From Marinosulfonomonas sp. (GTDB taxonomy: Bacteria; Pseudomonadota; Alphaproteobacteria; Rhodobacterales; Rhodobacteraceae), in the NCBI GenBank assembly GCA_026989405.1, contig JALSJL010000170.1, positions 1-20,756 on the forward strand: a stretch of DNA of 20,756 nt. The letters are read 5' to 3'. Below the pieces are notes generated by a model. That model did no database searches. It saw only the letters and a list, made by a program, of their open reading frames with translations, and was not told the DNA's origin. The position numbers and the translations under genes were made by a program. How positions within the stretch are numbered: the first letter of the stretch is position 1; each line of letters starts with the position of its first letter. Shown piece by piece: positions 7,027 to 13,081 of the stretch.

Positions 7027-8175
7027 CTACATCTTGCACTCATCGACATAGGCATTCGAGTAGTCCTCGAGCGCCGTGCCGATGATCTTGTTGGTAAACA
7101 CATCGCCTTCCTTGATCACCTCGCGGACATAGATGTCCTGGATCGGGTGGTGGTTGGATGCAAAGGCGAAATCACCGCGCACTGAATCGAACTCGGCCGC
7201 TTCAAGGGCCGCTTGAAAAGCCGCCGCATCGGTGATGTCGGCCTTTTCCATTGCGCTCAACAACAGGTTTGCCGTGTCGAAACCCTGTGACGCATACAGC
7301 GATGGCAAGCGGCCATATTCAGCCTGGAAGCCTTCGACAAAGGCCTGGTTGGCCGGGTTGTCGATGTCCTTGTTCCATTGGCTCGTGTTTTTCACGCCCA
7401 GGGCCGCGTCACCAACCGCCTGCAGAATGCCCTGGTCAAAACTGAAGGCCGGCCCGACCAGCGGCAAGTCGACACCGCTGCCCTTGTACTGCTTGAGAAA
7501 GGCGATGCCCATGCCGCCGGGCAGAAAGAAAAACACGCTGTCCGCCCCGCTGGCCCGGATCTGCGCGATCTCCGAGGCATAGTCCTTCTGGCCGAGCTTG
7601 GTAAACAGCTCTCCGGCCAATTCGCCCTTGTAGAACCGCTTGAACCCGGTCAGGGCGTCTTTTCCGGCCGGATAGTTGGGGGCAAGGATAAAGGTTTTTC
7701 CAAAGCCCGCGTCATTTGCATAGGCCCCGGCGGCCTCGTGCAAATTGTCGTTTTGCCACGCGACATTGAAGTAAAGTGGGCTGCAGCCTTTTCCTGCCAA
7801 GGCCGAAGGGCCGGCATTGGGGGACAGATAGAATTTGCCCTGCGCAGTTGCCGCCGGGACCACCGCCATGGCCAGATTTGACCAGATGATGCCCGTCAGC
7901 ACATCGACCTTGTCCGACTGGATCATCCGGTCTGAAAGCTGAACCGCGATGTCGGGCTTGCGCTGGTCATCCTCGATCACGACCTCGACATTGTCGGCGC
8001 CGGCCATCTTGAGCGCCAGCATGAAGCCGTCGCGCACATCGATGCCCAACCCCGCGCCACCACCCGAAAGCGTGGTGATCATGCCGACCTTGACCTTGCC
8101 ACCATGGGCTGCGGCAAAGGCTCCGCTTGCCATGGCCGCCATCGAGGCCGCGAGTATCAGTGACTTCAGTTTCAT
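7027..8175 (-). CDS. Type I periplasmic substrate-binding protein of a branched-chain-type ABC importer (likely aromatic acid)
   Basis: This 382-residue protein has a clear Sec signal: basic MKLK, a hydrophobic core, and an AFA-type cleavage site near residues 20-22. The mature part begins with the Peripla_BP_6 pattern (KVKVGMITTLSGGGAGLGID, then RDGFMLALKMAG). Family members capture amino acids, amides or aromatic acids in the periplasm and deliver them to LivHMGF. The start at 8175 is fixed by the signal peptide and by GGGAGGA 5 nt upstream; a frame extending to 8247 would put polar sequence ahead of the signal. The gene lies 68 bp after the CoA-ligase gene. An ABC binding protein is also part of the Azoarcus evansii 2-aminobenzoate cluster, so anthranilate is the leading ligand guess; benzoate or salicylate are alternatives. 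Confidence 0.9.
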   Translation of the reverse strand: MKLKSLILAASMAAMASGAFAAAHGGKVKVGMITTLSGGGAGLGIDVRDGFMLALKMAGADNVEVVIEDDQRKPDIAVQLSDRMIQSDKVDVLTGIIWSNLAMAVVPAATAQGKFYLSPNAGPSALAGKGCSPLYFNVAWQNDNLHEAAGAYANDAGFGKTFILAPNYPAGKDALTGFKRFYKGELAGELFTKLGQKDYASEIAQIRASGADSVFFFLPGGMGIAFLKQYKGSGVDLPLVGPAFSFDQGILQAVGDAALGVKNTSQWNKDIDNPANQAFVEGFQAEYGRLPSLYASQGFDTANLLLSAMEKADITDAAAFQAALEAAEFDSVRGDFAFASNHHPIQDIYVREVIKEGDVFTNKIIGTALEDYSNAYVDECKM

Positions 8176-8243
8176 GGTCTTCCTCCCGTTGGTTTTCTTT
8201 TCTTGTGCACCGGCGTTGATTAACGCGCCAATGCTTCCGTCAT

Positions 8244-9887
8244 TCAAGCACTATTGCCGTTAGCCGTGTCCGCCTGTTGCTTCAGCCGGAACCGCTGGAT
8301 CTTGCCGGTTTCGGTTTTCGGCAGGCTGTCGCAAAACACGACCGAGCGTGGATACTGATAGGGCGCGATCTGCTGTTTCACATGGTCCTGCAGCGCTTTT
8401 GCCGTTTCTGCGTTGCGTGGCGCACCCTTGGCCAGCACCACATGCGCCTGCACGATCTGTCCGCGCGCCTCGTCCGGCACCCCGATGACCGCGCATTCCA
8501 CCACATCCGGGTGCGACAGCAGCGCCGCCTCTACCGTCGGGCCGGCGATGTTGTAGCCCGCGGACACGATCATGTCGTCGTTGCGGGCGGCGAAATGCAG
8601 GTAGCCCTCGTCGTCCTGCCAGAAGCTGTCGCCGGTGATGTTCCATCCGTCCTGCACATAGTCGGCCTGTCGCGGATCGTTGAGATAGCGACACCCGGTC
8701 GGCCCGCGCACCGCCAGCCGGCCCACTTCGCCCGGCGGCATGTCTGTCCCGTCGGGTCCGATCACCCGCACCTGATAGCCCTTCACGGGCTTGCCGGTGC
8801 AGGCCGGGCGGTGATCGTCAAAGCGGTTGGAAATGAAGATGTGCAACATTTCCGTCGCGCCGATCCCGTCGAGCATCGGCTTGCCGGTCTTGGCGATCCA
8901 TTCCTCATAGACAGGTGCCGGCAGGGTTTCGCCGGCCGAAACCGCTGCGCGCAGGCTGGACAGGTCCGCGCCCTCGTCCATCGCCCGCAGCATGGCGCGA
9001 TAGGCGGTGGGGGCCGTGAAACAGACCGTGGCGCGGTATTTCTCGATGATTGCAATCATGTTTGGCGGGCTGGCGTTTTCCAGCAGCGTCGCGGCGGCCC
9101 CGAAGCGCAGCGGAAAGATCGCCAGTCCGCCCAGGCCGAAGGTAAAGGCCAGCGGCGGCGAGCCGACGAAAACGTCGTCCGGCGTGACCCCGAGCACCTC
9201 GCGCGCATAGCCGTCGGCGATGATCAGCAGGTCGCGGTGGAAATGCATCGTTGCTTTCGGCTCACCCGTGCTGCCCGAGGTGAAGCCGAGCAGCGCAACG
9301 TCATCGCGTCCGGTCTGCACAGCGTCGAAATGCACGGGTTTTTCCAGCGCCAGCCGGTCCAGTTCGGCGTCGTGGTTCATGGTGCCGTCAAAGCCGACGA
9401 CGCGTTCCAGAAACGGGCTTTCGTCGGCGCAGGCCTGCAATTCGTCCATCAGCCGCGTGTCGCACAATGCGAGACTAACCCGGGCTTTTTGCGCAACCTT
9501 GCCCAGCTCACCCGCCCGCAGCATCGGCATGGTGTTCACCACGACAGCGCCCGCCTTGGTGGCGGCCAGCCAGCAGGCCACCATCGCCGGGTTGTTGGCC
9601 GAGCGGATCAGCACCCGGTTGCCCGGCCTGACGCCCAGATCGTCGACCAGCACATGTGCCAGGCGGTTGGTCCAGTCGGCCAGTTCCTTGTAGGTCCGCC
9701 GCCGGCCGTTACCGATCAGCGCGGTGCGGTCGCCAAACCCTTTTTCAACCATCGCATCGGTCAGCTCGTGCCCGACATTCAGCCGCTCGGGGTAGTCGAA
9801 CCCGTCCAGCAGGAAAACCGGCCATTGATCGGGCGGTGGCAGGTTGTCACGGGCGAAGGTATCGACATGGGCAGATGGCGAAAGCAT
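8244..9887 (-). CDS. abmG: Aryl-CoA ligase, probable 2-aminobenzoate(anthranilate)-CoA ligase
   Basis: This 547-residue ANL-superfamily adenylate-forming enzyme activates a carboxylic acid via an acyl-AMP to its CoA thioester. The P-loop TSGSTGEPK is at 203-211, A5 DGIGATEML at 340-348, the TGD hinge region at 418-420, and the A10 segment PKTETGKIQR has catalytic Lys529. The A5 sequence, the FTFGLGG stretch at 248-254 and the length resemble the benzoate/2-aminobenzoate-CoA ligase branch rather than fatty acyl-CoA ligases. It lies 4 bp after the acyl-CoA dehydrogenase gene, in the same operon as a 2-aminobenzoyl-CoA monooxygenase/reductase-like enzyme. That makes anthranilate the best substrate guess; benzoate or salicylate cannot be excluded. 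The symbol follows Azoarcus evansii by analogy. Confidence 0.82.
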   Translation of the reverse strand: MLSPSAHVDTFARDNLPPPDQWPVFLLDGFDYPERLNVGHELTDAMVEKGFGDRTALIGNGRRRTYKELADWTNRLAHVLVDDLGVRPGNRVLIRSANNPAMVACWLAATKAGAVVVNTMPMLRAGELGKVAQKARVSLALCDTRLMDELQACADESPFLERVVGFDGTMNHDAELDRLALEKPVHFDAVQTGRDDVALLGFTSGSTGEPKATMHFHRDLLIIADGYAREVLGVTPDDVFVGSPPLAFTFGLGGLAIFPLRFGAAATLLENASPPNMIAIIEKYRATVCFTAPTAYRAMLRAMDEGADLSSLRAAVSAGETLPAPVYEEWIAKTGKPMLDGIGATEMLHIFISNRFDDHRPACTGKPVKGYQVRVIGPDGTDMPPGEVGRLAVRGPTGCRYLNDPRQADYVQDGWNITGDSFWQDDEGYLHFAARNDDMIVSAGYNIAGPTVEAALLSHPDVVECAVIGVPDEARGQIVQAHVVLAKGAPRNAETAKALQDHVKQQIAPYQYPRSVVFCDSLPKTETGKIQRFRLKQQADTANGNSA

Positions 9888-9891
9888 GGTC

Positions 9892-11049
9892 TCAATCTCC
9901 CTCGTGGGCCGCCAGCGTGGCGCGCGCGATGATCAGTTTCTGCACGTCCGAGGCGCCCTCGTAGATGCGCAAGGCGCGGACTTCGCGATACAGCCGCTCG
10001 ACGGTTTCGCCCGACTTCACCCCGTCCCCGCCATGTAGCTGCACCGCCATGTCGATCACCCGCTGGGCCGTCTCGGTGGCGTGCAGCTTGGCCATCGCGG
10101 CTTCACGGGTGATGCGCGGTGCGCCGGCGTCCTTGGTCCAGGCGGCGCGATAGATCAGCAGGGCGGCGGCGTCGATACCAAGCGCCATATCGGCGATATG
10201 GCCCTGAACCATCTGCAGCTCGGCCAGGGGGGCCCCCTGCACATGGCGTGTTTTTGCCCGGTTCAGTGTCTCATCCATGGCCCGGCGCGCGAACCCGAGC
10301 GCTGCGGCACCCACCGTCGGGCGAAAGATGTCCAGCACCGACATGGCCACCTTGAAGCCGCTGCCAGGTGCGCCGATCAGGGCGGAGGCGGGGATGCGAC
10401 AGTCGGCAAACTCCAACCGCGCCAACGGGTGCGGGGCAATGGTCTCCAGCCGTTCGACAACGCGTAGCCCGGGGGTGTCGGCGGCCACCACAAAGGCAGA
10501 AATACCGCGCGCGCCCTCGGCCTCGCCCGTGCGTGCAAAAACCGTATAGACATCGGCAATCCCGCCGTTGGATATCCAGGTCTTTTCGCCATTCAGCACA
10601 AAGCTGTCGCCGTCGGCCTGTGCTGTCATCGTGGAACTGGCCACATCCGAACCTGATTGCGGCTCGGTCAGGGCAAAGGCGGCAATGGCTTTGCCAGCGC
10701 GGGTCAGCGGCAGCCATCGGGCCCGTTGATCCGGAGTTCCGAAAAGTGAAATCGCCCCGGTGCCCAGCCCCTGCATGGCAAAGGCGAAATCGGCCAGCCC
10801 GTCGTGACGGGCAAGCGTTTCGCGCGCCAGACAAAGCGTGCGGACATCCAGCGCATCGCCTTCGTCCGGCGCCGTGTGCTGAAGCCAGCCGCCATCTCCA
10901 AGGGCCCGAACCAGGGTGCGGCAGGTCTCGTCCATGTCGCCATGATCGATCTTGTCGAGATTTGCATGTGCCCATGCGTCAAGGCGGTCGGCCAACGTCT
11001 TGTGGCGCGGCTCGAGAAATGGCCAGTCCAGGAAACTGCGGTCAGCCAT
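9892..11049 (-). CDS. Acyl-CoA dehydrogenase
   Basis: This 385-residue flavoprotein has the standard ACAD domain order. The FAD/substrate signature TEPQSGSD is at 128-135 with WIS at 158-160. A C-terminal helical domain follows, and RIYEGASDVQ at 361-370 places catalytic Glu364 at the usual C-terminal position. It would remove two hydrogens alpha,beta to a CoA thioester and pass electrons to ETF. In this operon the substrate is presumably an alicyclic or ring-opened CoA ester made after dearomatisation; an ACAD is one of the beta-oxidation genes in the Azoarcus evansii 2-aminobenzoate cluster. The start codon shares one base with the crotonase stop (TGATG) and has GAGGG 6 nt upstream. Confidence 0.9.
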   Translation of the reverse strand: MADRSFLDWPFLEPRHKTLADRLDAWAHANLDKIDHGDMDETCRTLVRALGDGGWLQHTAPDEGDALDVRTLCLARETLARHDGLADFAFAMQGLGTGAISLFGTPDQRARWLPLTRAGKAIAAFALTEPQSGSDVASSTMTAQADGDSFVLNGEKTWISNGGIADVYTVFARTGEAEGARGISAFVVAADTPGLRVVERLETIAPHPLARLEFADCRIPASALIGAPGSGFKVAMSVLDIFRPTVGAAALGFARRAMDETLNRAKTRHVQGAPLAELQMVQGHIADMALGIDAAALLIYRAAWTKDAGAPRITREAAMAKLHATETAQRVIDMAVQLHGGDGVKSGETVERLYREVRALRIYEGASDVQKLIIARATLAAHEGD

Positions 11050-11858
11050 CAGTTGCCCTCAAACTTCGGTTTTTCGCGTTTGACGAAAGCCTTGTAAGCG
11101 CGCTCGAAATCGCGGGTCTGCATGCAGATCGCCTGTGCCTGGGCTTCGGCCTCGACCGCCTGTTCGATCGACATCGACCATTCCTGCGCCAGCATGGTCT
11201 TGGTCATCATATGCGCGAAGTTCGGACCGTCACGCAGCTGTCGGGCCAGGGTATGTGCCTCTCGCTCAAGCGAGCCTGCATCCACGACCTGGTTGTAAAA
11301 CCCCCAGGCCGCCCCTTCTTCGGCGCTCATGCTGCGCCCTGTGAACAGCAGTTCTGCGGCCCGCCCCTGCCCAATGATGCGCGGCAGCATCGCACAGGCC
11401 CCCATGTCGCATCCGGCCAGCCCGACCCGCGTGAACAAGAACGCCGTTTTCGCATCGGGGGTCGCCAGGCGCAGGTCGCAAGCCATCGCGATGATCGCCC
11501 CGGCACCGACACAGATGCCATCGACCGCGGCAATCACGGGTTTGGTGCAGGCGACCATTGCCTTCACCAGATCGCCGGTCATCCGGGTAAAAGCCAGCAG
11601 CTCCTTCATGGTCATCCGCGTCAGCGGCGCTATGATGTCATGCACGTCGCCGCCCGACGAAAAATTACCGCCGTTCGAGGCAAACACCACCACATCGACA
11701 TCTTCGACATAGGGCAAGGCGCGAAACCAGTCGCGCAGTTCGGCGTAGCTTTCAAATGTCAGCGGGTTTTTCCGGTCGGGCCGGTCAAGCGAGACAGTGG
11801 CTATGCGGTCTTCCACCTGGCACCGAAAATGCCGGGTTTGCGTGGCGGCCATGGTCAT
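11049..11858 (-). CDS. Enoyl-CoA hydratase/isomerase (crotonase) family protein with an altered active site
   Basis: This 269-residue crotonase-fold protein has oxyanion-hole segments FSSGGD (66-71) and GICVGAG (114-120), and Glu169 in AAELLFTG at the position of rat hydratase Glu164. The position of the other hydratase acid, Glu144, reads FTRVGL (142-147), with Arg where Glu is usual. Asp151 in GCDMGA lies nine residues before the RIIG motif. From memory that matches the nucleophilic Asp of 4-chlorobenzoyl-CoA dehalogenase. So it may be an isomerase or hydrolytic/ring-opening crotonase rather than a plain hydratase. A crotonase is expected in the 2-aminobenzoyl-CoA route. The start has GGAGG 7 nt upstream and overlaps the MarR stop as ATGA. 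Family is certain; the reaction is open. Confidence 0.88.
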   Translation of the reverse strand: MTMAATQTRHFRCQVEDRIATVSLDRPDRKNPLTFESYAELRDWFRALPYVEDVDVVVFASNGGNFSSGGDVHDIIAPLTRMTMKELLAFTRMTGDLVKAMVACTKPVIAAVDGICVGAGAIIAMACDLRLATPDAKTAFLFTRVGLAGCDMGACAMLPRIIGQGRAAELLFTGRSMSAEEGAAWGFYNQVVDAGSLEREAHTLARQLRDGPNFAHMMTKTMLAQEWSMSIEQAVEAEAQAQAICMQTRDFERAYKAFVKREKPKFEGN

Positions 11859-12328
11859 GCCCCGTCCTCCATGTAATTCAGCGCAACATCAAGACGCGCG
11901 CTCAGTTCGTCGACCTCGGCTGCCTCAAGCCCGCACAACAGATCATCCACCCAGCTTTCATGTGCACGGGCCTGGCGCGAAAATTCTTCCCGCCCCTTGC
12001 GTGTCAGCCGAACCAACGACGCGCGGCGGTCGCCGGGCACGGGCACGCGAACGACAAACCCCCTGCTGACCAGCCAATCGACGATCCCGGTGACATTTCC
12101 GTTCGAAACCTTCAGCACGCCTGAAAGTTCGCTCATTTTCAGACCCTTTTCATAGCGGTTGAGCGCGGCCATGACATCGAACCGGGGCAAGGTCGTTGCA
12201 AATTCGCGCCTCAGGTTTTCCCGCAGTTCGGTTTCGATCCGGCGCGTTGTTTTCAAAAGCCGCAGCCAAAGCCGCAGCCGGGCCTTGGCGGCCGGGTCGG
12301 GGTTATTCTTCGTCACCGGGGGGGTCAT
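11855..12328 (-). CDS. MarR-family transcriptional regulator of the aromatic-CoA operon
   Basis: This 157-residue MarR protein has winged-helix DNA-binding segments KMSELSGVLKVSNGNVTGIV (64-83) and a wing with DRRASLVRLTRKG (100-112), flanked by N- and C-terminal dimerisation helices. MarR proteins usually repress nearby genes and release DNA on binding an aromatic ligand or aryl-CoA. It is embedded in the operon, coupled by ATGA to both the upstream SDR and the downstream crotonase, and has a strong AGGAGG 6 nt before its start. A MarR-like gene is also reported in the Azoarcus evansii cluster. I infer autoregulation through the inverted repeat at 15449-15475, with an aryl-CoA such as 2-aminobenzoyl-CoA as inducer. 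Confidence 0.9.
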   Translation of the reverse strand: MTPPVTKNNPDPAAKARLRLWLRLLKTTRRIETELRENLRREFATTLPRFDVMAALNRYEKGLKMSELSGVLKVSNGNVTGIVDWLVSRGFVVRVPVPGDRRASLVRLTRKGREEFSRQARAHESWVDDLLCGLEAAEVDELSARLDVALNYMEDGA

Positions 12329-13080
12329 GTCTCTCCTCCTGACAGCGGCAGGGCGTGCCCATTGACCGAACGCGCCGCGTCACTTGCAAGCCATAGCGCC
12401 GCCGCCGCAACCTCGTCGGTCTGAATGAAACGGCCCTGCGGGTTGGATGCGCGAAGCGCTGCCGCCGCTTCATCCTGCGATCTGCCGGTTCGGGTCACGA
12501 TGGTGCTGATCGACTGTTCAAGCAGCGGCGTGTCCATGAAGCCGGGGCATATCGCATTGACGGTTATCCCGGTTTTGGCCAGCTCTTGTGCCAGCGCGCG
12601 GGTCAGACCGACGACACCGTGTTTGGCGGCGACATAGGTGCTGGCATAGGGGTAGCCTTTCAAACCGGCGGTCGATGCGATTGCGATCAGCCGTCCGGTG
12701 CCGGCCTGAACCATGTCAGGCAGACAGGATTGCCAAAGATTGAAGACCCCGCCCAGGTTTACCGCCAGCATCGCATCAAGATCAGCCGGGGTCATCTTGC
12801 TGAAGGGCTTGCTTTGCGCCGCCCCGGCATTTGCAATGGCTGCATAAACCGGGCCGTGCAGGTTTCGTGCCGATCCAAGGGCGTTGTCCAGGCTGTCACG
12901 GTCGGTCACATCGCAGGCAAGACCCGCGGCCCCGGTCGCCGTGCTGACCTGATCCAGCGGGGGTTGGCGCCGCCCGAGAACAGTGACTTTGCATCCCGCC
13001 TCGGCAAACTGAACCGCCATCCGCGCGCCGGCGCCTGTGCCCCCGCCGGAAATAACGATATGCTTGCCCGACAGTTCCAC
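12325..13080 (-). CDS. Short-chain dehydrogenase/reductase, probable 3-hydroxyacyl-CoA dehydrogenase
   Basis: This 251-residue classical SDR has a cofactor motif SGGGTGAG at 11-18, NAGA at 84-87, Ser136, and Y149xxxK153. The C-terminal PLSGGE resembles the VDGG ending of the family. It would oxidise or reduce a hydroxyl/keto group with NAD(P). In this operon the likely role is the 3-hydroxyacyl-CoA dehydrogenase step of the beta-oxidation-like route after 2-aminobenzoyl-CoA is dearomatised. The start is GTG at 13080, one base after the stop of the monooxygenase/reductase, with no clear ribosome site of its own, so coupling is likely. The stop overlaps the MarR start. SDR family is certain; the substrate is inferred. 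Confidence 0.88.
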   Translation of the reverse strand: MELSGKHIVISGGGTGAGARMAVQFAEAGCKVTVLGRRQPPLDQVSTATGAAGLACDVTDRDSLDNALGSARNLHGPVYAAIANAGAAQSKPFSKMTPADLDAMLAVNLGGVFNLWQSCLPDMVQAGTGRLIAIASTAGLKGYPYASTYVAAKHGVVGLTRALAQELAKTGITVNAICPGFMDTPLLEQSISTIVTRTGRSQDEAAAALRASNPQGRFIQTDEVAAAALWLASDAARSVNGHALPLSGGET

Positions 13081-13081
13081 G

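Noticed and set aside
6972..7103. Extended start for livH
   Set aside because: It would overlap the end of the binding-protein gene and the hairpin, and adds a polar Arg/Ser-rich leader foreign to LivH.
8213..8226. GCGTT/AACGC hairpin between the ligase and binding-protein genes
   Set aside because: Only a 5-bp stem with no U tract. It is too short to separate from chance in GC-rich DNA.
8277..9932. 551-codon open frame on the plus strand
   Set aside because: It lies opposite the CoA ligase, which has all ANL motifs. Its translation is rich in His, Arg and Gln with no recognisable domain. It is a high-GC antisense artefact.
10368..11876. 502-codon open frame on the plus strand
   Set aside because: It runs antisense to the acyl-CoA dehydrogenase and crotonase genes, with Arg/Pro/His-rich low-complexity translation and no family motif.
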